NCBI RefSeq assembly: GCF_014384885.1
Contig: NZ_JACRST010000005.1
Coordinates: 91,057-155,056, forward strand
Length of the DNA: 64,000 bases
Direction: 5' to 3'
DNA from: Ligaoa zhengdingensis
GTDB taxonomy: Bacteria > Bacillota > Clostridia > Oscillospirales > Ruminococcaceae
Part shown: positions 40,424-49,094 of the stretch, in pieces
Position numbering within the stretch: the first letter of the stretch is position 1
Layout: every line of letters starts with the position of its first letter
Translations under genes and position numbers: made by a program
The notes under the pieces: model-generated
Database searches by the model: none
Told to the model about the DNA's origin: nothing
Seen by the model: the letters and a program-made list of their open reading frames with translations, nothing else

Positions 40424-41482
40424 TTACGGCGCGCATTCCTCCGCGCCGCCGCTGAAATACGAGGCAAGGTCGTAGGGGCTGAAGATGCCGCGGTCGGTGA
40501 CCACGCCGCTGCACAGCTTGGGCGGGGTGACGTCGAAGGCGGGGTAGTAGCCCTTGACCCCCTCCATGGTGGTGCGCACCCCGAGGGAGTCCATCGCCAG
40601 CAGGGGGTCGCGCTCCTCGATAGTGACGGTGTCGGCGGTGGGGTGGGCGCGGTTGGGGGTGCCGGTGACAAAGTAGGGCACGCCCCAGTACTGCGCGGCC
40701 AGCGCGATTTGGAAGGTGCCCACCTTGTTGACCACATGGCCGTCCATGGTGATCACGTCCGCGGCCGAGGTGAACACGTCCACCTTCTTTTGGCCCATCG
40801 CATAGGCGGGCATGTTGTCGGTGATGACGGTCACATCGAAGCCCATGTCGCAGATGCAGCTTGCGGTGAGCCGCGCCCCCTGGAAGAACGGCCGCGTCTC
40901 GGGGCAGAGGAACCGCACCTGCTTGTTCTGGGCGCGGCAGGCGCGCAGCATCATGCCGATCACTGTCTCGCCGAAGCACTGGGTCATCACCGTGCCGCCG
41001 TCGGGGAACTGCGCCGCCAGGTAGGCCCCCGTCCGCTCGATCCGCTCATATTTGCGGTTCACATCCTCCAGCGCGCGGGTGAACACCGCATCGGTCGCGT
41101 CGCTCGCCCCCGCGGCCAGCGCGGCGCGCGCAGCGTCCAGGCAGCTTTGGGTGCACACCGCCATCTTGGCCACCGTGGTGGGCCGCGCGTGCGACAGGGT
41201 GTGCGCCGCGCGCTCCAGATAGGCGAGCTGCTGTGCCTCAGGGCGGCCGCGGCACTCGTGGGCGGCCAGCGCCATGCCCATGGCGGCCGCGGTGTACGGC
41301 CCGCCGCTCTGTGTCACCATGTCGGCGATCGCCTGGGCGACCTCCTCGTGGCGGGTGCAGGTGACAAATTCGGTGCGGATGGGGTAGATGCGCCGGTCGA
41401 GGATGCGCACCCTGCCGTCCTCGTACCAGGCGATGTTTTCATAGCGCAGCAAAAACGCGAGGTCGTGGTCCGCGCGGTTCAT
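40424..41482 (-). CDS. mtnA: S-methyl-5-thioribose-1-phosphate isomerase (MtnA-like)
   Basis: A 352-residue protein of the eIF2B-alpha/MtnA fold. The catalytic Cys lies in VMTQCFGETVIG and the catalytic Asp in VITDNMPAYAM, with SAADVITMDGHVVNKVGTFQIALAA downstream as in the family. It isomerises methylthioribose-1-phosphate to methylthioribulose-1-phosphate; paralogues act on ribose-1,5-bisphosphate. AAGGAGG precedes the ATG. It follows the deaminase and phosphorylase genes on the same strand after a 175-base gap that holds hairpins (CCGGCA/TGCCGG near 41515-41530; AAAGCAC/GTGCTTT near 41563-41601) but no gene. Confidence 0.88.
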   Translation of the reverse strand: MNRADHDLAFLLRYENIAWYEDGRVRILDRRIYPIRTEFVTCTRHEEVAQAIADMVTQSGGPYTAAAMGMALAAHECRGRPEAQQLAYLERAAHTLSHARPTTVAKMAVCTQSCLDAARAALAAGASDATDAVFTRALEDVNRKYERIERTGAYLAAQFPDGGTVMTQCFGETVIGMMLRACRAQNKQVRFLCPETRPFFQGARLTASCICDMGFDVTVITDNMPAYAMGQKKVDVFTSAADVITMDGHVVNKVGTFQIALAAQYWGVPYFVTGTPNRAHPTADTVTIEERDPLLAMDSLGVRTTMEGVKGYYPAFDVTPPKLCSGVVTDRGIFSPYDLASYFSGGAEECAP

Positions 41483-41657
41483 GGCGATTCCTCCTTAGAG
41501 TCTGTTTTGGAACCGGCATTGTGCCGGGAATTTTGCTGAAAAAGGGCATGTGAAAGGGGAAAAGCACGTGGTCGGGCCGACGCCTGGCAAGTGCTTTTGA
41601 TACCGCAGCCGCCTTTTCCAGCAGAAATGGACAGCCGATGGGGTTTTAAGACAGATT

Positions 41658-42962
41658 CTAGCAGTTGGCCGCCAGCCGCGCGAGTTTTTCGTCGCGGATG
41701 CGGCCCGCGTTCCAGATGGCCTGTTCGAGGTCGATGGTGGGGAACTCCCCGTCGCGGTAGACCACCCGGCCGTCCACCATGGTGAGGGCCACGTCGCCGG
41801 CCTGCGCGGAGTACAGCAGGTTGGAGAGCAGGTCGTACACCGGCTGGAGATGGGGCTTGTCCAGGTCGTACACCACCAGGTCGGCGCGGTTCCCCGCCTT
41901 GAGGCAGCCGCAGCCCGTGCGGCCCTGGGCCAGCGCGCCCGCGCGGCAGGCGAGCTCCAAAGTGTCGCGGGGGCCGAGAAACAGCGGGTCGCCGGTCGCG
42001 CCCTTTTGCAGGATCGACGCGAGGTTGACCTCCTCGATGCAGTTGAGGTTGTTGTTGCTGGCCGCGCCGTCGGTGCCGATGGCCACCCGCACCCCCGCGT
42101 CCAGCAGCTTTTTCACCGGCGCGATGCCGCTGCCCAGCTTGAGGTTGCTCGACGGGCAGGTGACCGCCGTCGCCCCGTGCCGCGCCAGAATTTCGATGTC
42201 CGCGTCCTCCACCCAGATGCAGTGGGCCGCGGTGACGGGCGCGTCGAACACCCCGAGGCGCTCCATCCAGGCCGCCGGGGTGAGGCCGCCGCGGCGCGCC
42301 TTGCACTCCTCGTGCTCCTTGCGCGTCTCGGAAAGGTGGGTGTGGATGCGCAGCCCGTGCGCCCGCGCAAAGTCCGCTACCTCGCGCGCCACCGTGTCGG
42401 TGCAGGTGTATTCCGCGTGGATCGACGCCTCGCCGATGATGCGGTCGTTCGCGGCCGTCTTTTGGTACTCCATCAGGTAGGCAAGGCCCTTGTAGCCGTT
42501 GGTGTCGGTGAAATGCGCCTCCGGCGAAAAGGCCGAGGTGCCGTGGCTCAAGTTGGCCTTGATGCCGCTCTGCTCCACCGCGCGGCAGATGCCGTCCATC
42601 TCCATATACATGTCGGTGAACGACACCGCACCGCTTTGCAGCAGCTCCGCGATGCCCAGCAGCGCGCCCCAGTACATGTCGTCTGCGGTGAGCAGCGCCT
42701 CAAACGGGAACATCCGCTCGTTGAGCCACCGGTCGAGCGGCAGGCCCTCGCCGTATCCCCGGATCAGGGTCATGGGCACGTGGCAGTGGGCGTTGAAAAA
42801 GCCGGGCATCGCCGCCTTGTTCCGGCCGTCGTAGCTTTCGCCGCGGTAATCCGCGGGCAGTTCCGGCCCGATGTAGGCGATGGCGTCGCCCTCGGTGATG
42901 ATGTTTTGGTGCTCGCGCACCTCATAGTTTTCGTCCACAACGGAAATATCGCGCAGAAGCAT
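41658..42962 (-). CDS. mtaD: 5-methylthioadenosine / S-adenosylhomocysteine deaminase
   Basis: A 434-residue amidohydrolase of the MtaD/SahH-deaminase type. It has the metal motif NAHCHVPMTLIRGYGEGLPLDRWL (HxH), HTHLSET, AAHCIWVEDADI and GTDGAASNNNLN, with the small beta-sandwich formed by both termini. It deaminates MTA, SAH or related adenosines to inosine forms. GAGGG precedes the ATG. It begins 16 bases after the phosphorylase gene. The context (phosphorylase before, MtnA-like isomerase after) supports MTA as substrate. Confidence 0.9.
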   Translation of the reverse strand: MLLRDISVVDENYEVREHQNIITEGDAIAYIGPELPADYRGESYDGRNKAAMPGFFNAHCHVPMTLIRGYGEGLPLDRWLNERMFPFEALLTADDMYWGALLGIAELLQSGAVSFTDMYMEMDGICRAVEQSGIKANLSHGTSAFSPEAHFTDTNGYKGLAYLMEYQKTAANDRIIGEASIHAEYTCTDTVAREVADFARAHGLRIHTHLSETRKEHEECKARRGGLTPAAWMERLGVFDAPVTAAHCIWVEDADIEILARHGATAVTCPSSNLKLGSGIAPVKKLLDAGVRVAIGTDGAASNNNLNCIEEVNLASILQKGATGDPLFLGPRDTLELACRAGALAQGRTGCGCLKAGNRADLVVYDLDKPHLQPVYDLLSNLLYSAQAGDVALTMVDGRVVYRDGEFPTIDLEQAIWNAGRIRDEKLARLAANC

Positions 42963-42978
42963 GTCGTTTCCCTCACAA

Positions 42979-43827
42979 TCACATTTGTTGGATGATTTCG
43001 CGCAGCAGGGCCTGGAACCGGCCGGCCGCGCCCGCCGCCGCCTCGGTCACCTCCGCGTCCGAGAGCGGCTGGGGCAGCACCCCGGCCGCCATGTTGGTCA
43101 TCAGCGAGAGGCCCAGCACCCGCATCCCGCAGTGGGCCGCGGTGAGCGCCTCGGTCACGGTGGACATCCCCACCGCGTCGCCCCCCAGCAGCCGGATCGC
43201 CCGGATTTCAGCGGGGGTCTCGAACTGCGGCCCGGGCATATAAAAGTAGACCCCTTCCTGCATCCGGTACTCCTGGCCCAGCCGCTTGGCGCAATCCAGC
43301 GCCAGCGCGCGCAGCTCCGGGGTGTACATGCGGGTCACGTCGAAAAAGCGCTCCCCAAATTCGGGCAGATTGGCCCCGCGCATCGGGGAAGCGCCCATCA
43401 GCTTGATCTGGTCGCGGATCACCATGATGTCCCCCACCCGGTAGGCGGTGTTCACCGCGCCCGCCGCGTTGGTGAGGATGACGGTGTGCGCCCCCAACAG
43501 CCGCAGCACCCGGACGGGCGCGGCGAGCTGCTCGAACTCGTAGCCCTCGTAGTAATGGAAACGCCCGGCCATGCACACCACCCGCTTACCCGATAGGCGG
43601 CCGAAGATCAGCTTGCCCGCGTGGCTTTCCACTGTGGACGCCAAAAAGTTGGGAATATCGCGGTAATCGATTACAATGGGATTTTCCAGTTCGCCGGCCA
43701 GCGGGCCCAGCCCCGAGCCGAGCACCAGCGCGATCTCGGGCGGTTCCGGGATGCGCGCCAGCAGGTAGTCGGCGCTCTGTTTGTAAAAGTCGTAGGTGAA
43801 ATTTTGCAAGCAATCGGCCCCTTTCAT
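42979..43827 (-). CDS. Purine nucleoside phosphorylase (PNP/MTA phosphorylase family)
   Basis: A 282-residue trimeric-type PNP. It has the phosphate-binding LVLGSGLG and GRFHYYEGY, the purine-binding ILTNAAGAVN, and the ribose-site AVGMSTVTEALTAAHCGM. It splits inosine/guanosine-type nucleosides to base and ribose-1-phosphate. Beside a methylthioadenosine deaminase it may act on methylthioinosine. ATG 43827 with AGGA is used; TTG 43809 with AAAGGGG is an alternative start. Confidence 0.9.
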   Translation of the reverse strand: MKGADCLQNFTYDFYKQSADYLLARIPEPPEIALVLGSGLGPLAGELENPIVIDYRDIPNFLASTVESHAGKLIFGRLSGKRVVCMAGRFHYYEGYEFEQLAAPVRVLRLLGAHTVILTNAAGAVNTAYRVGDIMVIRDQIKLMGASPMRGANLPEFGERFFDVTRMYTPELRALALDCAKRLGQEYRMQEGVYFYMPGPQFETPAEIRAIRLLGGDAVGMSTVTEALTAAHCGMRVLGLSLMTNMAAGVLPQPLSDAEVTEAAAGAAGRFQALLREIIQQM

Positions 43828-43932
43828 TTTTACTTTCCTATTGATATTTTAAATGATTTTTATTGCTTTTAGGCTGCGCCCGCCGTCTGAGAATTTTTAT
43901 ATTTAATGTTTATTTTTTATGCCCTTTTTTAA

Positions 43933-43956
43933 ATAAAAGCGATTCATTTGGCGGCG
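43933..43956 (+). repeat. Dispersed 24-bp repeat, copy 2
   Basis: Identical to the minus strand of 35597-35620. It lies in the gap between ilvN and the phosphorylase gene. Confidence 0.75.
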
Positions 43957-44019
43957 CCCACAGGCAACTCCAGGTTGCCACACGGCAAAACATAAAACGC
44001 GGTGCCGGTGGCCGCCCCG

Positions 44020-44505
44020 CTATATGGTGGAAAGTCCCTTTTGCAACGCGATGGTGCCGGTGCGCATCTCCTCCTTGATGCCGTAGGGCCGCAGCAGGTC
44101 TTCCAGCAGCACCAGGCGGTCGGGGGTGTCGGAAATCTCGATGGTGAGGGTGGTCTTGGAAAGGTCCACAATGCGCGCGCCGGTGATTTTGACGATATCG
44201 ATGATCTCGCTGCGGGTGGCGCTGTTTACGCTCACCTTGATGAGCATGAGCTCGCGGGTGATGATGTCGCCGGGCTCCATCGAGCGCACCCGGATCACGT
44301 CGATGAGCTTGTTCAGCTGCTTTTCGAGCTGCTCCACAATGTAGTCGTCGCCGTTCACCACAATGGTCATACGGGAGATGCTTTTATCCTCGGTGACGCC
44401 CACGGCGAGGGAGTCGATGTTAAAACCCCGGCGGGCAAACAATCCAGAGATGCGTGAGAGCACGCCGGAATGGTTTTCCACCAGGACAGACAGGGTGTGT
44501 TTCAT
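44020..44505 (-). CDS. ilvN: Acetolactate synthase small (regulatory) subunit
   Basis: A 161-residue protein of the IlvH/IlvN type. The N-terminal ACT domain (HTLSVLVENHSGVLSRISGLFARRGFNIDSLAV region) binds valine for feedback control, and a second ACT-like domain follows (ELMLIKVSVNSATRSEIIDIVKITGARIVDLS region). It activates IlvB. The start overlaps the ilvB stop by four bases, so the two are translationally coupled. Confidence 0.95.
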   Translation of the reverse strand: MKHTLSVLVENHSGVLSRISGLFARRGFNIDSLAVGVTEDKSISRMTIVVNGDDYIVEQLEKQLNKLIDVIRVRSMEPGDIITRELMLIKVSVNSATRSEIIDIVKITGARIVDLSKTTLTIEISDTPDRLVLLEDLLRPYGIKEEMRTGTIALQKGLSTI

Positions 44506-46151
44506 GGCTGATAGCCTCCTTTCAGCGACGGCTCGTCCGGGTCGACCGCCACCTGCAACAGGAACGGGCCGTCCCCGCCCAGCAGCGCGTCCAGCGCCGC
44601 ATCCAGCCCGGCCTCGTCGCACAGCGCGGCGCTGGGGATGTTGTAAGCGGCCGCAATTTTGCAAAAGTCCGGCAGGACGCCCAGGTCCACGGCGATGCGG
44701 CGGCTGTATTGGTTATCCTGCACCTCGCGCACCATGCCCAGCCGCCGGTTGCACAGCACCACCAGCTTCACCGCGATGTTGTGCTGCACCAGCGTGCCCA
44801 GCTCCATCATGGACATTTGCAGTGCGCCGTCCCCGCAGACTGCCACAACCTGTCTCTGTGGGGCGGCCAGCTTGGCCCCGATCGCCGCGGGCAGCGCGTA
44901 CCCCATCGTGCCCATGCCGCCGGTGGTGATGAACCGGCCGGTGCGCAGGTTCACCCCGCGCGCCGACCAAATCTGGTTCTGCCCCACGTCTGAGACGTAC
45001 ACGCCGTCGTCCTCCATGCGGGCGGACAGGCGGGCCACCAGCCGGTTGGGATCGACCGTGCAGCCGCCCGCCGCCGGGCCGCAGGCCCTCGGGGCGGCCG
45101 CGCGCTCCTCCCGCTGCCAGGCGCGCAGCGCGTCCAGCCAGCCGGCGGTATCCAGCGCGGGGCGGTGCTCCAAAATCTGTTCCAGCACCAGGCGCGCGTC
45201 CCCCACCAGGGGGATGTTGGTCTCCATATTCTTGCCGATCTCGGCCGGGTCGATGTCGATGTGAATTACCCGTGTGCGCCGCTGAAGGACGCCGGGGCTC
45301 TGCATGGCGCGGTCGCCCACCCGCGCGCCAACCAGAATCAGCAGGTCGGATTCCGCAATCGCGGCGTTGGCGGTGCGGCAGCCGTACATCCCCAGCATCC
45401 CGAAATAGAGCGGGTGCCCGGTGGGCATCGCGCCCAGGCCCATCATGGTGGATACCACGGGGATGCTGCACGCCTCGGCCAGCGCGCGCACTTGGGGCTC
45501 GGCGTTTGCGCCCAGCACCCCGCCGCCTGCGCAGATCACCGGGCGGTGGGATTCGTGCATGGCGGCCAGCACCCGCCGGAGCTGGTTGAGGTTGCCCTTG
45601 CTGCTGGGCTTGTACCCCCGGATGGACACCGCGTCGGGGTAGCAAAACTCGATGGGGGTGTTCTGGATGTCGATGGGCACGTCCACCAGCACCGGGCCCT
45701 GGCGGCCGGTGCCCGCGATGTAAAATGCCTCCCGCAGGATGCGGGGCAGGTCGGCAGCGTTTTTCACCAGATAGCTGTGCTTGGTGAACGGTTCGGCTGA
45801 ACCGGTGATGTCCACCTCCTGGAATACGTCGCGCCCGAGCAGCTCGCTCGACACCTGCCCGGTGATCGCCACCAGCGGGATGGAATCCATATATGCGGTG
45901 GCCAGGGCGGTGATGAGGTTGGTGGCCCCGGGGCCGGAGGTGGCCACGCATACCGCGGGCTTGCGGGCGGTGCGGGCGTATCCGCTGGCCGCGTGGCCGG
46001 CGTTCTGCTCCTGGCGCACCAGGATGTGGCGGATGGGGGAGGACGCGAGCCGGTCGTAAAACGGGCAGATGGCCGCGCCCGGATACCCGAACACCACCTC
46101 GACCCCCTCCTGCTCCAACGATTTGACCATGGCCTCGGCCGCCGTTATCAT
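44502..46151 (-). CDS. ilvB: Acetolactate synthase large (catalytic) subunit
   Basis: A 549-residue thiamine-diphosphate enzyme. The catalytic Glu lies in VRQEQNAGHAASGYAR. ATSGPGATNLITALATAY, the FAD-binding middle domain and the ThDP/Mg motif GDGALQMSMMELGTLVQHNIAVKLVVLCN are present. It condenses two pyruvates for valine and leucine, or pyruvate plus 2-oxobutyrate for isoleucine. No other ilv or leu genes are adjacent. The leader is short, and no T-box or leader peptide is visible. Confidence 0.96.
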   Translation of the reverse strand: MITAAEAMVKSLEQEGVEVVFGYPGAAICPFYDRLASSPIRHILVRQEQNAGHAASGYARTARKPAVCVATSGPGATNLITALATAYMDSIPLVAITGQVSSELLGRDVFQEVDITGSAEPFTKHSYLVKNAADLPRILREAFYIAGTGRQGPVLVDVPIDIQNTPIEFCYPDAVSIRGYKPSSKGNLNQLRRVLAAMHESHRPVICAGGGVLGANAEPQVRALAEACSIPVVSTMMGLGAMPTGHPLYFGMLGMYGCRTANAAIAESDLLILVGARVGDRAMQSPGVLQRRTRVIHIDIDPAEIGKNMETNIPLVGDARLVLEQILEHRPALDTAGWLDALRAWQREERAAAPRACGPAAGGCTVDPNRLVARLSARMEDDGVYVSDVGQNQIWSARGVNLRTGRFITTGGMGTMGYALPAAIGAKLAAPQRQVVAVCGDGALQMSMMELGTLVQHNIAVKLVVLCNRRLGMVREVQDNQYSRRIAVDLGVLPDFCKIAAAYNIPSAALCDEAGLDAALDALLGGDGPFLLQVAVDPDEPSLKGGYQP

Positions 46152-46189
46152 CGCGCATTCCTCCCCGGCAAATTGATGTGATACAGATT

Positions 46190-46218
46190 ATTATAATCGC
46201 TTTTTCAACCGGTTGCAA
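46190..46218 (-). promoter_or_regulatory. Promoter of ilvBN
   Basis: TTGCAA (46218-46213) and TATAAT (46195-46190), 17-base spacing. Confidence 0.85.
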
Positions 46219-46282
46219 TCGCGGGCGGGGGGGCGCGGCAGAAATCCCCTGCAAAAAAACAGCAGGATTCACACACTATCCA

Positions 46283-46312
46283 TTGACAGGTATTTTTGTC
46301 CCGCGGTACAAT
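46283..46312 (+). promoter_or_regulatory. Promoter of the metallophore-binding lipoprotein gene
   Basis: TTGACA (46283-46288) and TACAAT (46307-46312), 18-base spacing. Confidence 0.75.
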
Positions 46313-46337
46313 GGGAAAATCAAAGGGAGGTTTCCAG

Positions 46338-47324
46338 ATGAAGATAAAACGAGGTTTCGCGCTGCTGCTGGCGGCGGCGCTGGTTTTTGCCCTGCCCGGC
46401 TGCGGCAAGGGGGAGGATGACAAGGACGGTTCGTCCGCGTCGGGGGACGGCAACTTCCCCGCCGAATTTGACACCGGCGTGGTGGAGCAGGCGCCCGACG
46501 CGGTGGTGTCGCTGTCGCCCGCGCTCACCGAGCTGGCGTTCGACCTGGGCTACGGCGGCAAGTTGGTGGGTGTGAGCGACTTCTGCACCGATGAGGACGG
46601 AGCGCTGGACGGGCTGCCCAATTTGGGCACGGTGAACGCGCCCAAAACCGACGAGATTTTAAAGCTGTCCCCGCAGGTGGTGGTTGCGGTCTCCCCGCTT
46701 ACCTCAGCTGACCGCAAAAAGCTGGAGAAGGGGGGAGCGGCGGTGATCGTGCTGCCGCTGGCCGAGGACCTGGACGGCCTCGAGACCCTCTACCGCGACC
46801 TGGGGCGTGTGTTCGGGGGCGATACCGACGGCGCGCAGGCGGGCAAAAAGCTGTATGACGAGCAGGTCGCCCGCCTGGAGGGAATCCGCGAACAGGTGGA
46901 GGCTGCGGGCCCATTCGAGGCGGCTTACCTGCGGGTGATGCCGCTGACGCTTGCGACCGGCGACACCTTCCCCGGCCGGATGCTGGAAGAGGCGGGCTTT
47001 GAAAACAGCGCCTCCGACTACACCGGCTGGGTCTACCCCGAGGACAAGGCGGTGGACCTGATGCCGCAGGTGCTGTTCTTCGACGAGGCGGTCGGCATGG
47101 ACGCGGTATCGGGCTCCACCATCTACAACACCACCCCGGCCTATGCGAACGCGAAGTGCTTCGCCTACGACCTGGAGGTGTTCGAGCGCCAGGGGGTGCG
47201 GATGTTCGACCTGCTCGAGCAGATGGCGAACGACGCTGTCGGCGGCTCCTCCGCGGACAGCGGCAGGGAGGACGGCGACACCCCCGCGAACCCCGCGCAG
47301 GATGAGGACCTGGACACCGAATAA
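46338..47324 (+). CDS. BtuF/FepB-type substrate-binding lipoprotein
   Basis: A 328-residue protein with lipoprotein signal ending LPGC, an acidic spacer, and a helical-backbone (class III) binding domain: DAVVSLSPALTELAFDLGYGGKLVGVSDFCTDEDGALDGLPNLGTVNAPKTDEIL region, then ..AAYLRVMPLTLATGDTFPGRMLEEAGFEN. Such proteins bind cobalamin, haem or ferric siderophores for ABC import. No permease or ATPase is adjacent. The acidic C-tail is unusual. GGGAGG precedes the ATG at seven bases. Confidence 0.88.
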   Translation: MKIKRGFALLLAAALVFALPGCGKGEDDKDGSSASGDGNFPAEFDTGVVEQAPDAVVSLSPALTELAFDLGYGGKLVGVSDFCTDEDGALDGLPNLGTVNAPKTDEILKLSPQVVVAVSPLTSADRKKLEKGGAAVIVLPLAEDLDGLETLYRDLGRVFGGDTDGAQAGKKLYDEQVARLEGIREQVEAAGPFEAAYLRVMPLTLATGDTFPGRMLEEAGFENSASDYTGWVYPEDKAVDLMPQVLFFDEAVGMDAVSGSTIYNTTPAYANAKCFAYDLEVFERQGVRMFDLLEQMANDAVGGSSADSGREDGDTPANPAQDEDLDTE

Positions 47325-47397
47325 AATGGGACACACGAAGGATGCCGCCCTCGGGCCTATCGTGGATATCGCATGAAAAAATAAAAGGATAGCGGAT

Positions 47398-47427
47398 GGA
47401 GCGCCGGATGCGGCGCTCCGTTTTTTT
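47398..47427 (+). terminator. Terminator of the binding-protein gene
   Basis: GGAGCGCCG pairs with CGGCGCTCC and is followed by seven T. Confidence 0.9.
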
Positions 47428-47531
47428 ATATCAAAAGTGTACTATTATAATATAATTAAACAACATTAAAAAATTATTTTATGAAAATACCCACAAAACA
47501 ATACAAAATACTTTTCTTTTTGTTATAATAG

Positions 47532-47780
47532 GACTTGGACCACTGTAGCAAATAGGAAAGGGGGGATAGCTGGGCCAGCCAGCCGCTGACCAGCGGAAAC
47601 GGGAACCGAATCAACCATTCATCGCAGCAGCATGACGCAAAGCGGTTGCTCACGGCGGAGCCTGATCCGCAACGCCATGGATTTGACAACGTGGGACAAA
47701 AGCACAGATGGAGGTCCACGCGCCGGCAGGTGAACCCCGCCCCCTTTTGGGGACGGGGCGAAACCAAGCCGGCTTTTTTT
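47532..47780 (+). ncRNA. Candidate structured ncRNA ahead of the LacI operon
   Basis: A -10-like TATAAT (47524-47529) starts a stretch without ORF that carries stems CCGCT/AGCGG, GCAA/TTGC around CGCAAAGCGGTTGC, and CGGA/TCCG within GGCG/CGCC. It ends in a terminator (47721-47780). It may be a stand-alone RNA or a terminated leader for the operon. Family unknown. The rest of the 738-base gap (47781-48062) holds the lacI promoter and operator region. Confidence 0.45.
47721..47780 (+). terminator. Terminator of the candidate ncRNA
   Basis: GCCGGC (47722-47727) pairs with GCCGGC (47768-47773) around an inner CCCCGCCCC../..GGGGACGGGG hairpin and is followed by seven T. Confidence 0.75.
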
Positions 47781-47978
47781 GACAACACGGGCGTTTCTTC
47801 CCGAACATAAGGGGGGAGCGCGCTTTCCATGGAGGAATAGGGCTCCGAAATGGCGCGAAAGGAGGCAAAAGAAGGAGAATTTGTGCGGGATACCAATTCA
47901 GTAGGGTTTCGTCATTTCGTTGCCAATTCGATGAAAACGCATAAAAAAAGATATGTTTTTTATGTATTTTATTCGATT

Positions 47979-48022
47979 TACGTAACAACGTTTCGTCTTT
48001 ACACTAAAGAAAACGGTTACGT
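47979..48022 (+). promoter_or_regulatory. Operator 1 (autoregulatory) of the LacI-family regulator
   Basis: The 31-base block 47988-48018 matches 54294-54324 at 29 positions, including ACACTAAAGAAAACGGTT. It is extended by the inverted pair ACGTAAC (47980-47986) and GTTACGT (48016-48022). Confidence 0.75.
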
Positions 48023-48062
48023 TGGGGGGATGAAGAAGCTCTTGGAAAGAAGGGAATCGACA

Positions 48063-49094
48063 ATGAAGGTAACCATTGAAGACATTGCTTGTTTGGCCAA
48101 TGTATCAAAGGCGACGGTTTCCAGGGTGCTCAACGACCGCAAAGGGGTTGGAGAAGAAACCAGGCAGAAGGTCAAAAAGATCATCGACGAGTTTGAATAC
48201 AACCCCAATCTGCTGGCGAGAGGCATTTCAACGTCAAAAACCAAGACGATCGGCATCATCATTCCGGATATCACCAACCCGTTTTTTCCAGCGCTGGTCA
48301 AATCCATCGAGGTGGAGCTGAGCGCGCAGGGGTACACCATCATCCTGTGCAACACCGACGCGGACATCATGCGGGAAAAGCGGGCGATTTCAAGCTGCAT
48401 TTCCAAACGGGTGGACGGCATCATCTTTGCATCCTCGCAGATCGATTCAAGCGAGGTCAAATTCATGCTCAAGCGCTACAATATGCCGTGCGTCTACGTA
48501 GATCGCGGCTCGATCGACCCGGACGCGGACGCCTGGGTGTTTGTGGACAACGAATACGCGGCGTTCCTGGCCACCAACTTCTTAATTCAAAACGGGAACC
48601 GCAGGGTGGCTTATATCTCGGGCCCTCCGGGCATTTCCACCTCGAAGGAGCGCCTGAGCGGATACCTGGCGGCGCTGCGGCAGAACGGGATCGAGCTCGA
48701 CCCCAATTTGATCTACACCGGCGACTACACCATCCGCAGCGGCGAACGCGCGGTGGAGGAGCTGCTGGAGAAGGATTCGTTCTCCGCGCTGTTCGCGGCC
48801 AACGACGTGATGGCCATCGGGGCGATGAAGGCACTCAAAAAGCACGGGCTGTCCATCCCCGACGACGTGGAGGTGATCGGGTTCGACAATATCTCGATCT
48901 GCGAGCTGACCGAACCCCCGCTCACCACCATCGAGCAGCCGCTCACCGAAATCGGCAGGCTGGTGGCCAGGCTGATCCTCGATATCCTGGCCGGAAAGCC
49001 GGTGCAGGATTACTCCCCCAGAATGCAGTCGAGGCTGATTCTGCGGGAATCCACAAAGAACAGGCAACCATACGGGAGGGGTAGCAATGGATAA
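48063..49094 (+). CDS. LacI-family transcriptional repressor
   Basis: A 343-residue protein. The HTH is at residues 4-24 (IEDIACLANVSKATVSRVLND), followed by a hinge helix (NPNLLARGIS) and a sugar-binding core (IGIIIPDITNPFFPALVKSIE.., FDNISICELTEPPLTTIEQP). ATG 48063 gives the family-typical start; the longer frame runs through the operator. It overlaps the ABC ATPase gene by eight bases, so it heads the operon and probably senses the imported sugar or its phosphate. Confidence 0.95.
   Translation: MKVTIEDIACLANVSKATVSRVLNDRKGVGEETRQKVKKIIDEFEYNPNLLARGISTSKTKTIGIIIPDITNPFFPALVKSIEVELSAQGYTIILCNTDADIMREKRAISSCISKRVDGIIFASSQIDSSEVKFMLKRYNMPCVYVDRGSIDPDADAWVFVDNEYAAFLATNFLIQNGNRRVAYISGPPGISTSKERLSGYLAALRQNGIELDPNLIYTGDYTIRSGERAVEELLEKDSFSALFAANDVMAIGAMKALKKHGLSIPDDVEVIGFDNISICELTEPPLTTIEQPLTEIGRLVARLILDILAGKPVQDYSPRMQSRLILRESTKNRQPYGRGSNG

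Noticed and set aside
46152..46190. T-box or leader-peptide attenuator for ilvBN
   Set aside because: The leader from promoter to start codon is too short and has no T-box sequence or branched-chain codon run.
47850..48062. N-terminal extension of LacI
   Set aside because: The extended frame crosses the operator and A+T-rich promoter region; the family start and a ribosome site support ATG 48063.
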